64,000 bases of DNA from Primula veris (lineage: Eukaryota > Streptophyta > Magnoliopsida > Ericales > Primulaceae). Under the pieces are notes generated by a model that did not search any database, had not been told where the DNA came from, and was given only the letters and a program-made list of their open reading frames with translations. Shown here in pieces: positions 24,916-37,200 of this stretch. The position numbers and the translations under genes are program-made. Every line of letters begins with the position of its first letter. Position 1 is the stretch's first letter. The stretch spans positions 3,846,501 to 3,910,500 of the forward strand of contig OY821750.1 of assembly GCA_963682055.1 (NCBI GenBank). Reading direction: 5' to 3'.

Positions 24916-25320
24916 ATCTCTCCTTTTGTCATTGGTTTTGACAAATCAATTAAGTTTATAAATCACATAAATCCACCTGCAAATATAATTCAACACAGTC
25001 TCATTCTGTATATCTTATACCAATACTTTTGAAGTATCTGTTTTAAGCTCCCCCTGCAAGTTAGAGTTACAGGCATCATATAAGCACAAAATATATCCAT
25101 TCAGTGAGTTTTCAGACCAGATTCAAGTTTAAAGACATTCACACTTCAACAAGAAATTTCAGAAAGAAATTGCAGAAATATTAAGGCCAAACAGGCACAA
25201 GCATAGTCTTGGTACAACAATTGTAATTGAACTTTAAAACTTGAATTTGAAAAACATTACACTGAAGCATAAAACATGAACATAAACTTTTCTTTTCTTC
25301 TCCCCCTATTTGTCACAACC
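24916..25320 (-). other. Polypurine tract region of Copia copy 1
   Basis: Read on the minus strand, AAAAGGAGAGAT ends exactly at the 3' LTR (24916-24927). Two more purine tracts with GGGGGAG cores lie at about 25,045-25,060 and 25,298-25,310. Multiple purine tracts before the 3' LTR are a described feature of Sireviruses. Confidence 0.7.
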
Positions 25321-25328
25321 TTGACTCA

Positions 25329-26612
25329 CTAGTCACGAGGTATGTCTGACCGGGGTGGTCTCTCTCTTAGAGGTGTTTCTTTGACAACATCTTCATCATC
25401 ATACTCACTGCTTATGGAAAAACCATCATCACTGTGAGTAGCATCACTATTCCCTTCATCCTCACTCTCAATTAGATTCACCAGGAGCTTCTTAATTTGG
25501 TAATCATCAGCATACAATTCAGCTCTCCTTTCTTCATTATAAGCCAGCTTCTGTTTCAAATACCACCTTACTCCTTTCTTCTTTTCTGAAGGAGCACTAG
25601 AAGTCTCCTTTTCCTTTCCTTTGTCACCAGAAATGTCATTTACATGCCCTTCTTTTAGCAGTTTTGCTGAGATATACAGGACAGAGGGACAATCTGTGAT
25701 TGGTTCTGTGGCTATTCTAATAGGAGGGGATCCAGTCATAGGTAAGATTTGAGCCATAATCATCCCAGTGATTAAACATGGAAAAGGTAGCAGAATGGAG
25801 TGTGAATCAGAATCACTGAAGTCTATAATCAGATTAAATACATGATTACCAAAATTAATTGGCAAAGATGACATGATCCTATAAAGAAATATAGCCATAT
25901 CCTTGCTTACTTTAGATGGCTGCTTAGTGGGATTCCAATTGAACCTAGCTATTTTGTGCAGCACACTGGCACACAAGGTGAGGGATGAAGTTTTAATGGA
26001 GCTACCATCAAATCTATTGTTCTTTCCAGTTAGAACTAAAGCAATAATTTCCATGTCTGGCTCAGCACTGTTAACAGTAGGGCTAGGTGAACTTAGATAA
26101 TCATTTATCAACTTAGGGGTAAAATCTAGAGTTACACCCCTCAAAAATACTCTGCCATAGGCAGGATCACCCTCATCAAACACATTACTACTTAGATTAG
26201 CATAGAATTCTTTAATAACAGCAGGATAGTAAGAATCAGGATAAGAAATAGTTCTTTCTAGGCCAACATCAGATAGCAATTTTTCAATGTGAACTTGAAT
26301 ATGTGGATAACTGACCAAATTGAGCTTCTTTCACTGTGAATCTCCCTACCAGCAAAAGACCTAAACCTCCTATACATGGTCCTACTCCAGAACCTAGGAT
26401 CAATCTCATTAAATTTAGATTTATAAGAGAAAACAGTAGAAATATGATCATCCTCCAAAGATCTCCTAGCACGTTTCTTAGTTCTCTGTTTCTTAGATGA
26501 GGTAGACTAACTTACCTTAGCTTTTGAGCCTGCACTGGTTGGAGATTTAGACATGAAGTCCCTAAGAGTACAATCATCATCACTGTTGGGATTAGGATTT
26601 TTTGTAGACATG
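25329..26612 (-). pseudogene. Accessory ORF between pol and 3' LTR (plant transposon protein domain-like), broken
   Basis: About 428 codons in the position where some Sireviruses have an env-like gene. The N-terminus is basic (KKQRTKKRARR, nuclear-signal-like). The middle has FWSRTMYRRFR, then EFYANLSSNVFDEGDPAYGR, VFLRGVTLDFTP and a helical stretch. This pattern of conserved words resembles the 'putative plant transposon protein' family found in many plant elements. The tail is acidic (ESEDEGNSD). No signal peptide or membrane segment is visible, so an envelope role is unlikely. This copy has an in-frame stop near 26,508 and a frameshift near 26,320-26,335. The homologous frame in copy 2 (41675-42973) shares most residues. 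Function is unknown. Confidence 0.8.
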
Positions 26613-27569
26613 GTTGCAACTAGGGTTAGAACTGAGCTTAGAACCTCGCAGTGGGTTTTACAGAGACCTTAGGGTTTTTGTTTAATAGAAAGAGAGAGAG
26701 AGTAATTGTGTAATTGATTCTGATTTTGGATATTAATAGATGTTTGTGTAAATAGCAATAAAATCCAAATCTTTTTTCAATTAGAAAAAGATACACTCAA
26801 ATCAATTTAGAAACAGATTTTGCTTGAATTTAGGAGATTTCTTAGCAACAGAATTTTAAACAGAAAAATCACAGCAAAATCATGAAGGAAATATCCAGCC
26901 AATAATACAGATAAACATTCCTTTTTAAAACAGATTGATCCAAAATTTGAAAATTCAAGAGTTGAAGCTTTTTAAGGAAATTTGACTTGATTCAAGATAA
27001 AGATAGCAATTTAAAAGATATTTAACCTTTTGGAAAATTAAAATCTAGCAATTTACCCAAGAAGATATGTTTATCATTGAATAACTCTAATAAAGATTAG
27101 ATTTTAGGAGCTTATATTGAGCAAATTCGTTTTTATCTCTACACAAAAACTAGTTTGATGACCTCAGCAAGGAAAGAGTATAAGTGATGTCAAAAATAAC
27201 AAGACTTTGTCTTGAATGTTACATAATAGACTGAGGTTTCAACTGATGTTCCAACTGAACTTGCAACCAGCTACTTTGAGCATGAGGTTTCAACTAGTGT
27301 TGCAACTGAACTTTCAACCTGCTACTTTGAGCATGAGGTTTCAACTGGTGTTGCAACTGAACTTGCAACCAACAAAAAAAATGCACTTTGTGCTTGCAAC
27401 TCTATTACCAGAGAGGTTTTTTTTTTTTAAGACACGTTACCTCACATCTGTTTTTGAGACAACAAAAAGCGGCGTTTTCAAAACAAAAACTTCATAGCTC
27501 AATCAAGACTTAACCTTAGAAATAAAAATTATTGAAGGTACTCAACACAGACATATTTAGCAAGAATAT

Positions 27570-30500
27570 TCAATTAGATCTATAATGACATACCCATATG
27601 TCACTTCTTAATGATTCAAACTTGTTTGTATCAAGGGGCTTTGTGAAAATATCTGCTAATTGTCTTTCAGTTGAAACATGTTCTAAAATTAAACTCTTTT
27701 CTTCAACTAGTTCTCTAATAAAATGATGCCTTAAATCAATATGTTTAGTTCTGGAATGTTGAACTGGATTTTTAGCTAAATCTATAGCACTTTTGTTATC
27801 ACAAAACAAAGTTAATATTTCTTGTTTAACATTATAATCAGTTAACATCTGTTTCATTCAAATTAGTTGAGTGCATCCACTTCCAGCTGCAATATATTCT
27901 GCCTCAGCAGTAGATAAAGATATGCAATTTTGCTTTTTACTGAACCAAGAAACAAGGTTGTTTCCAAAATAAAAACAACCATCAGAAGTACTCTTTCTAT
28001 CATCTATGTTTCCTGCCCAATCTGCATCACAATAGCCACTTAGAAAATGATTTGTATCTTTAGAATACCATAGGCCTAGGTGAAGTGTTCCTTTTACATA
28101 CCTTAGAATTCTTTTAACAGCTAGAAGATGAGGTTCTAAAGGATTTGCCTGATATCTGACACAAACCCCTACACTTAAGCAAAGGTCTGGTCTGCTAGCA
28201 CTTAAATACAGCAAACTTCCAATCATGGATCTATAAAGACTGGGACAGACACTTTTTCCTTTATCATTTTTAGACAGTTTAAGAGTGGTACTCATAGGGG
28301 TTCTCTTCTCTTTACTCTCACTCAGACCAAACTTCTTAACAAGATTGTCTGCATACTTACTTTGGCAAAGAAAAATGCATTTCTCATTCTGTTTAATTTG
28401 CAATCCTAGAAAGTAAGTTAGTTCACCTCTACCACTCATTTCAAATTCATTCTTCATATCAGAAATGAATTCTTCTATCCTTTTATTAGAAGTAGAGCCA
28501 AAAACAATGTCATCAACATAGATTTGAGCAATTATTTTGTCTTTTGTGGTTTTCTTAGTAAACAGAGTTTTATCAACTCCCCCTCTGTTAAAACCTTTTT
28601 CAATCAAGTACTTGGTTAATCTATCATACCAAGCTCTAGGAGCTTGTTTTAGACCATACAAGGCCTTTTTCAACAAATAGACATGTTCAGGAAAGTTAGG
28701 ATCTTCAAATCCCTTAGGTTGACAGACATAAACTTCTTCATTAATCACACCATTCAGAAAAGCACTCTTTATGTCAAGTTGAAACAGTTTAAAATCATAC
28801 AGACATGGAAGAGAAAGTAGCATTCTAATGGATTCAATTCTAGCTACTGGAGCAAAGGTTTCATCAAAATCAATTCCCTCAATTTGTGTATAACCCTGAG
28901 CTACCAACCTAGCTTTATTTCTGATAATAACTCCATCTTCATTGCTTTTATTCCTAAAGATCCATTTAGTCCCTATAATATTTTTATTAGAAGGCCTGGT
29001 TACTAAAGTCCATACATCATTCCTTTCAAATTGGGACAGTTCATCTTGCATAGCTAAGATCCATTCACTATCTTCCAAAGACTCTTTTATGTTCTTAGGT
29101 TCTAACTGACAAAGGTAACAAGCAAAATGAACAACATTATTTCTCTTACCTCTGGTTTTCATACCTGAAGTGACTTCTCCTATGACATTGTCAAGAGAGT
29201 GGTTTTTCTGAGTCCTTACATAGCATGGCTTGCTTGTAGTTGGGATAGCAGATCCTCCTTCTTCTTCTTCAGATTCTGTTGAATTCTGGGTTTCAACTTC
29301 GGTTCTAACCTCAGTTCCAACCTCAGTTGCAACTGGACTTCCAACCACTATGGGACTTCCTGTTTGTTGAGTTTCTTCTATCTCTTTTTCTGCAATCTCA
29401 GGCTGTTCATCATCACCTGTAATCTCATCAACAGTTTTTAGGTCATCAAATAACACATTATAAGATTCCATAACACAGTTTGTTCTTTGATTAAAGACTC
29501 TAAAAGCTCTACTATTCTGAGCATAACCAAGAAAGATCCCTTTTATCAATTTTAGAGTCAAATTTACCAAGATGCTCTCTATCTCTGAGAATGTAGCAAA
29601 CACACCCAAAGACTTGAAAATACTTAACATTGAGTTTTCTACCTTTCCATATTTCATAAGCTGTCATGGAAGTGCCTTTAGTAATGTAAACTCTATTAAC
29701 TATATGACAGGCAGTATTAACAGTTTCAGCCCAAAATCTGTTGGCAAGTTTCTTAGAGTTAAGCATGACTCTAGCCATTTCCTGAATGGTTCTATTTTTT
29801 CTTTCAACTATGCCATTTTGCTGTGGAGTCTTAGGAGCAGAGAACTCATGACTTATACCTAAGGAGTTGCAGAACTCTCTAAACTTGATGTTTTCAAATT
29901 CAGTTCCATGATCACTTCTAATCCTAGCAATATTACCACTGGTGGAACCTTTTTCAAGTTGCAGTTTTAAGCACAGAGTTTTAAACAGTTCAAAAGTTTC
30001 AGATTTATCCTTTAAGAACACTACCCAAGAGTATCTAGAAAAATCATCTACAACTACCAAAATCTACTTCTTACCACCTATACTAGCAGTTTGCATAGGA
30101 CCCATTAAGTCAATATGAAGAATTTCTAGGACTCTCTTAGTGTAGATTTGACTTGTACTTTTGTGAATATTTTTTGTTTGTTTGCCTATAGCACAATCAC
30201 CACAGACACTTTGAATTTTAGCACTAAGTTTAGGAATTCCTCTTATCAATTCCTGTTTAACAAGCTTATCTAAGATTTTGTAATTCACATGCCCAAGCCT
30301 TTTATGCCAAATATCCACATTATTTGTAATAGCTTGATTACACCTACTTTGAGGCAACACTTTTTCAGCTTTTTCAAAAACATAGCAGCTGTTTGTTGAT
30401 CTAACACCAGTCATGACTAAATCATTGTTGAAATCAGTAATTAGACATCTATCTTTGTCAAACTTAACAAACATCTTGTTGTCACAAAGTTGACTGATAC

Positions 30501-31175
30501 TAATAAGATTAACTTTTAGACCATCTACAAGAAAAACATAATCAATATCAGGCATTCCAGGTTTGTTAATGGTACATTTACCAACAATTTTACCTGTATC
30601 TCCACCTCCAAACACAACAGTGTTGCCTGTAAGATTAGTGATATTTTTTAAGAGACTTGCAGTAACTGTCATGTGCTTAGAGCAACCACTGTCAAAATAC
30701 CAATCATTAGAAGTAACAGCATTCAAAGAGGTAATGACAGCTTTGTTATTAGCAATTAAGGTAGCTTTTTCTTTAACTTTCCAGACCCAGTTCAAATTTT
30801 TATTGACATAAGCCAACCAGTTTTTCTGAGAGATGTACTTTCTGTTCCTCTTTAAGTAACACTTGATTTCTAAATGACCAGGTTTTTTACAGAAATTATA
30901 CAGCTTCATCCTAAAGTTAGTTTTATCCTCAAAGCTATTCAATTTATTCCTGGTTTCAACTTTGGTTGGAACTGAGCTTCTAACCTTACTGTTAAAAACA
31001 TAAGTTTTATTCCTGGTTGCAACTGAGCTTCTAACCTTATTGTCAAAAACATGAGTTTTATTCCTGGTTGCAACTTTGGTTGCAACTGAGCTTCTAACCT
31101 TATTGTCAAAAACATGAGTTTCAGCTTTAGCAACAGCTTTAACAAAGGTAGTTTTTCCTGTACTTTCACAACCAT
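27570..31175 (-). pseudogene. Copia copy 1 pol: protease, integrase, reverse transcriptase, RNase H (broken)
   Basis: On the minus strand: a second zinc-knuckle-like motif with its first Cys changed to Tyr (YNFCKKPGHLEIKC); the protease site WYFDSGCSKHM; the integrase HHCC zone (WHKRLGHVN to CGDCAIGK); the integrase core with acidic residues in HIDLMGP, RSDHGTEFEN and the Glu of NGIVERKNR; RT with ARLVAQGYTQ and YVDDIVFGS; and RNase H with CDADWAGN and STAEAEYIA. The reading is interrupted by stops at about 31,174, 30,061 and 27,855 and by a frameshift near 29,540. Comparison with copy 2 shows these are mutations of sense codons. The protein would process, integrate and copy the element; here it cannot be made whole. 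Confidence 0.93.
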
Positions 31176-31176
31176 A

Positions 31177-32619
31177 TTAACCTAAACCACTGTTATCTTT
31201 AGAGCCTCTAAAATATGACAGCATGTCATCTAATTTTTCTGAAGCAGAAACATTCAGCATTTTTATTTTCTTTTTAGTTTCAGTAAGTTCAGCCAGTTGT
31301 ATGTTAAGCTGCTCAGTAAGACTTTTAACCTCATCCTTTAGATTAATATTAAGTTTGTTTATGATCAAGGATTGCTTACTTATACATTGATACTTTTCAT
31401 ACAGGACAAGATATTGCTGAGTAATGTTTTCATCAGAAGGTTCTTCCTCATCACTGCTATAGGTTTTAAGAGCAGTTGTAACTATGGTTGAAACAGACTC
31501 ACAGTCACTTTCATAAGTAACTTCTTTTTCAGTGATTATTCCCATAAAATTAACAAAGTTAGAATCATCCTTTTCATCACTGTTGCTTTCAGAATCACTA
31601 TCACTATGAGTGGTTATATAAGCATTTTTGTTTCTTTTTAAAGTATTTGCACACTCAGCCTGAATGTGACCAAAACCTCTGCATTCTCTACATTGAATCT
31701 CTCTAGGCTTGTAATCTTTATTATCCTTCTCTTTTGGATTCCATTTTCCTGTAGAGTTATTATTAAACCTGGATTCTGACTTAAATTGATTATCCATTTT
31801 CTGAAAGTTATTGGATGTTCCAGTATCATCTTGTTTTTTCTTGTAAAACTTTTTGTACACCTTTTTAGCAAAGAAGGCTAGCTGTTCTTAATCACTCATT
31901 TGTTCACAGACCTTAGGTTCAGATTTCTTAGCTTGAAAGGCTATTTCCTTTTCTGGTCTTTTATGTTTGAAGAATTTTAGCTCATGAGTGCTTAGATTTC
32001 CTATAAGTTCTTCAAGTTTAAAATTATCTAAGTCTGTTGATTCTTCAATAGCTGTGACCTTAATTTCATACCTTTCTGGGAGTGACCTTAGAGTCTTCTT
32101 AACAAGTTTAGCATCACTGTATTTTTCACCTAAGGTTCCAGCTTGATGAACAATATGGCAAATTCTACCATTAAATTGTTCAATGGTTTTATCTTCCTCC
32201 ATTCTTAAATTTTCAAATTGAGTAGTTAACTGTTGGAGTTTGAAAGCTTTTACTTTAACAGTTCCTTCAAAAGTAACTTGCAAAATATCCCATGCCTCTT
32301 TGGCAGTTTCACAGTGAGAGATATACCTGAACACACTAAGAGTTACACCAGCAAAGATCAAGTTTATGGCTGTTGAGTTGGCACTTGATTTTCTGTCTTC
32401 ATCAGTAGACCATTTGTCTTCAGGTATATAAACCAGTTCACCTTCACCATCACTGGTAGTTGGAGCCTCCCATCCATACATCACAGCTTTCCATGCATGT
32501 TCATTTTGCTGTTTAATGAAGGACCTCATTCTGATTTTCCATACTCCATAGTTTACTCCTCCTTCAAGCAATGGGGGTTTGTTGAAAGTGTTTCTTTCCC
32601 TCATTAAGTCCATATTCAC
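31177..32619 (-). pseudogene. Copia copy 1 gag (broken)
   Basis: The N-terminal part (31888-32619) carries the plant Copia gag pattern: PPLLEGGVNYGVWKIRM, then AWDILQVTFEGT and a region ending in IEQFNGRICHIV (UBN2-like). After an in-frame stop at about 31,890 (where copy 2 has a Glu codon) the frame continues with a CX2CX4HX4C knuckle (CRECRGFGHIQAEC) and an acidic Ser/Asp-rich then coiled-coil-like stretch (LYEKYQCISKQ, LTEQLN). Gag packages the RNA in virus-like particles. The start could be 32619 or 32613. Confidence 0.9.
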
Positions 32620-32658
32620 AAGAACACAGGATCCACACTAAGTAAGATCTAGTGTGAA

Positions 32659-32670
32659 GCTCTGATACCA
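32659..32670 (-). other. Primer-binding site of Copia copy 1
   Basis: Plus-strand GCTCTGATACCA is the reverse complement of TGGTATCAGAGC, two bases inside the 5' LTR border; initiator tRNA-Met primer. Confidence 0.93.
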
Positions 32671-32672
32671 AT

Positions 32673-33906
32673 TGAAATTCCTATCCGCTGTTCTAGATGC
32701 AGTTTTGCAGTAAGGTTCCAAGTGAGGTTGCAACCACAGTTGGAACCAAGTGTATTAATGGACAGAACTGTGTAAAGTTAAATGTACTTGAAATAATTCA
32801 CACGCACATTTAACAACGGAGTTCACCTAACTAGGGTACGTCTCCGGGACACTTACCCAGATTATGATATTATAAAAAGCTTACAATATAGGATTCAAGT
32901 CTTAATGAAAAACTCTTAAACTCCCTCTAGGTTTTTCTGCCTATCTCTATATTGCTCTTACTTTCATAACTATCAATTATAAATCAATGGCATCCCACCA
33001 TTGTTTTCTTTTGTAAGCTCTTTGTGTATTCTCTCTAGAATGAGTTCTTTATAATATAGAACACACACTTTTTTCAAGCTAAGATATCAACTATATAAGT
33101 AAGTAAAAACAATCTTCTATCTTGAATATCTTTTGTGATTGCTTTTGACTTTATTGATTGGCTTCAATCTTTCCAAGCATTACGTGATTCTTCAGCGTGG
33201 ATTGACTCCAATCATCATTGGTTGATACCTGTTTAATAACAAGCTTGATTGTAGAATTTAGTCTTTTCCTATAACAAGGAAACATATACAAAGACCATAT
33301 CTTTTAAAGATAATATCTTTTGAATATTCATGTGAAACATTAACTCCATATTTTATTCAATCTTAAACATATCATACTGAATTTGATAAGGAACAAAGAT
33401 TGAAACAAGTGATAAAGATTTGTATACGAATAGAGATAAAGATTTATCTATGTAAAGGAAACATAACTAATCTCTTTATATCTTTTAGGAAATTTTTCCT
33501 TACCACTTTGATATATCTCAATAAACGCATACTAATCCTTTAGGATCACATGAGAATATATCCTGCATACTTTAACACAAATAATAATCATTAAAGAATA
33601 GTTATGCAGATTTTAAGAATAAGACAGAATCCTGTAGAACAGCAGGTTAGAACTTAGGTTGCAACTGAGGTTGCAACATCTACTTGAAACCACCTATGCT
33701 GTCTTATGAGGTTGGAACTTAGGTTGCAACTGAGGTTGCAACATTATTTAAAACCTAACAGCTTTGTCTTATGAATGTTGTAACAGAGGTTGCAACATTG
33801 CTTGAAACCTAACAACACTGTCTTAGCTCTTAACTAACAGATAGGATTTATCAGTAAAAATCATTAGACAACAAATAATATTTAGATCAGAAATCTTGTC
33901 CTAACA
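32673..33906 (-). repeat. 5' LTR of Copia copy 1
   Basis: Pairs with 23681-24915 (1234 against 1235 bp). Bordered by the target duplication TAAAA at 33907-33911. It carries the same GTTGCAAC-type arrays (about 32,716-32,750, 33,645-33,815). Confidence 0.92.
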
Positions 33907-33911
33907 TAAAA

Positions 33912-34265
33912 CCATCTAATGTGTGAATATTTACGTTTCTTGTAGGCTTGGACTTGTAAATTATAATCCCAAAATCTCAATAGCTGAAGAATTTACTTTA
34001 CCATATACACTTTCTATTGCATTACATATGCCAAATCCTGAAGAAAAAAACCATTAATCTTGAGGAAATATACATATGTAAGCTTTAAACTTAATGACAT
34101 TTCTCACCCTTAAAACTCCAACCAAACAACCACTGAAGTTAAAGAAAAACGAGAAGAGGATTATGAGATTTCCAAGCTACCATTTCCATCACAACGAAAT
34201 GCAAAATAGTATCTTTATAACACAAATGATGCAAGTTTTTTTTTAAAGAAATCTGAAGAATAAAT
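33912..34265 (-). other. 3' flank of TNL A, between its stop and the Copia insertion
   Basis: 354 bp with no gene. It should hold the 3' UTR of TNL A. Transcripts reaching beyond it would run into the Copia 5' LTR, which lies in the same orientation. Confidence 0.55.
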
Positions 34266-37200
34266 CTACACATCATTCCTAATCCGAGATACACAGTACA
34301 CCGCAACAAAATGCATGGTGATTTTGATCAAAAAATAAAAAATAAAAAAAACTAAAAGCGGAAAACAAATCTTAAATTTCCTGGAAGTTACAGTTGGTGT
34401 TTCATGATCAGTTTCTAAAATGCAATTAAGATCATCCTCATAAATCAAACGCGCCCCACAGCTCTTGACCTCAGGAGCAGGCCCTGATATATCATCAGTC
34501 ATAGGAGTCCATACTTTAGTATTATACTCTGTCGTAACAAAACAAACTTTTATATCGATTCCGCCCTGATAAAAGGCATCATCCACCATAATCCCTTGTA
34601 TAGGGAGATAAAAGATAAATACATCTATAAAATTCTTGAAAAAAAGAAAGGCCCTGCAACCTTTCAGGACTTTATCCTCAACGCTTATCTGCACACCGAT
34701 GTTGCAGTCGTCACCCTTGGATGAGACAACAGCAGAGAGTGAAACTCCTAGTAAATTTGATGGACACAGATTGCTTGGTGGAAGATGGAATTTTATCGAA
34801 GCTCCAATATTCTGATAGATGAACCATTTTGGAATGCTAGAGCCGGGACAAGTGTAGACTCTGAATTCGGCATGGTCGTTTATCTATATGTAAAAGGCAA
34901 GATGTTAAAATTTTTATGAAATTATTAAGTATGAATGTGATGACAGCATTTATCCAAATCTTAGATTTGGCTAGACTTTGGCATGTCCACAAATTTAAAT
35001 TTATATTTGGGGATGCAACTAGAGAGAAATAAAAATAAAAATGCGTGACATCCAAGACATGATACAATTTGGGATTAAAATCAGTACTACTAAAAATTCA
35101 AAGAGGTCAGGAAAACAGAAAACATGTTCCTATTTAAGCAAAAGGTGCAACTGGCATTGTAATTCGAAGACGGGAAAGGATAAATGTATGCAGAGGTCAA
35201 TTTTTTGGTTCCACACAATTCGTCTTCATACGTTATCACGCAATAGTAGAATACATTTGTTTTTAATTAATTACGATATTTGAAACCTTAATTGTCATGC
35301 CTGCCGATCCATCTCCGATGAGAACACAAGAGTAAGAAACACTATTGAGCAGTGGGGCCACCTAGGAAAAAGAGATAAACCATTCTACAGCAAAGACATC
35401 TAACCACAAATATATTAGACTGGATTAATATTAAAATATCAAGTTCATGGGAAATGTGGACTTGTTTTGGATCTTTACAACTTAAATGGCGCTATTAAAC
35501 AGCAGAGAGTTTGGTTGCAAGCTTAAAAATTGTAACTGATAAGCCTTCTGCTTAAAATCTAAGAGATTGCTAAACTCATCAAATAAAAGCATGATTTTAA
35601 ATGTATGGCAAGAGAAAAGAACTCTAAAAATACAAGATACTTTGGTGCAAACAAAATGAGGAATAAAGAAAGCACCTTGATTTGATTGAGAAGAAATTGG
35701 TACCCCATGAGGGTCTTTATTTCCTCATTGTCAATTAGCTTGGAGCAGTTTGAAAAACAAAGCAGCCTTGCATCTTGGAGTATGTATGGGTCACATATGG
35801 TCTTCAGTGATTCACAACCAGAAGTCATTAAGTATTTAACCGTAGGCGGAAGCTCGGGGAGTTCTTTTAATTTCTTGCACTTTCGTAACCACAACCTCTC
35901 CAGGTTACTAAGGTCTATAATACTTGCAGGTAAACTTTCAAAGTTATTTCTAGCTAGCAATAATGTTTTCAGAAACTTACAACAGGAAATGGACTCCGGG
36001 ACAAATTCTAAGCGGCAAAAACTGAGATCCAGCGATGTTAGAGTGTCTAATCCCGACAATGGTGGTAATATCAAGGTCGTGAATTTTGATGTCCATGTTG
36101 GAAAAAAATTGTAGCATAAGCTATACATCAACATAGGAAACGGGTATCCATTACAGCCACGAAGAGAGAGAAACCTTAGATTCTTTAAGCGCGCAACAGA
36201 TGATGGGATTTTCCTTACACTTGAGTTTGTTAAATCAAGAATCTCCAAACCCTCAACAAGGCCTACTTCTTCAGGCAGTTTGTTAAGGCTAGGGCAGCTT
36301 TGAAGCACAAGTTTTTTAAGTTTTTTTAATCGGCCAATGCTGCTCGGAATTCTCTTCAATTTTTCACAGTGAGACAAGCTTAGGTAACAAAGTTCCGTAG
36401 AATTACCAATTGAGTGAGGTAAATCTGTTATGCTAGTCCCGTCTAAATACAGCTCTGATAACTGTTTCAAGTCTGTAAACCTTTCCAATATTTTATTAAG
36501 CTTTAAGCAGCCGGAGAATATGAGAATTTTAAAACATTGAGATCTAATCCCGTAAGGAATAGTTCGAAGACTTTTGCAGCCTGTCAAGATCAAAATCGTA
36601 AGCTTTTTCAAATTTTTAATAGAAGGATGAAGATACTTCAGACCGGTGCAGCCGTCAAGAAACAGTTTTTCAAGATTGGGAAAACCTTTGAATTCTGGAC
36701 TCCTAATTATGTGCGTTGAGTGGCGAAGATCCAGTACTTTTAGCTTCGGTAGATCCTATCAAAGTTTAAATAAAAACAGATTAGAAAAACCAGTATGAAG
36801 ACAGGCGGGTTTGATTAGAACTCTTAAATATCAGATTCTTTTTCTCACAGGTTGCAGTGTTTTCGTCAGCCAAGGTAACATTGGGCTGTTTTTTAGGCTG
36901 AAAAACCAGAATCTGAGCTGAATAAATAAAGATTTTTGTAAACATAAAGAACTACATCTTATTTGCTTAAGGGAGAACTACATTTTTTTAAATAAAATAT
37001 CTTTTTAAACATAGAAAAACAAGCCTCTTGTATTTTAGGAACGAAATGTACCATATATCCCTGCCAAAGTTGGTCAATGGAGCTACTAGTCAGGTGAAGT
37101 TCAACAAGATTCGTTGGTCGAAACTTAGAAGGCATATGTTTCAAAGGGTAATCATGCCAATGAAGATAGCGTAACATGTTAGGAAGATCTATAGAGGAAC

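Larger units (their letters stand above)
23681..33906 (-). mobile_element. Full-length Sirevirus-like Ty1/Copia element (copy 1)
   Basis: Length 10,226 bp, flanked by the perfect 5-bp duplication TAAAA (23676-23680 and 33907-33911). It reads on the minus strand: 5' LTR 32673-33906, primer-binding site 32659-32670, gag 31177-32619, protease-integrase-RT-RNaseH 27570-31175, an extra frame 25329-26612, polypurine tract, 3' LTR 23681-24915. The order integrase before RT defines Copia. RT words such as FLNGVINEEVYVCQPKGFED and the long gag with a CCHC knuckle are Sirevirus-like (SIRE/Opie group). The LTRs differ by roughly 25 sites by eye (about 2%). Gag and pol are broken, so it can move only with help. 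Confidence 0.93.

Noticed and set aside
26258..26472. Separate small genes upstream of the accessory ORF in copy 1
   Set aside because: They are pieces of the same accessory ORF separated by a frameshift, as shown by the continuous frame in copy 2.
29572..29862. Plus-strand frame opposite integrase (also at 45,941-46,231)
   Set aside because: Antisense shadow of the integrase region; conservation between copies only reflects the coding strand.
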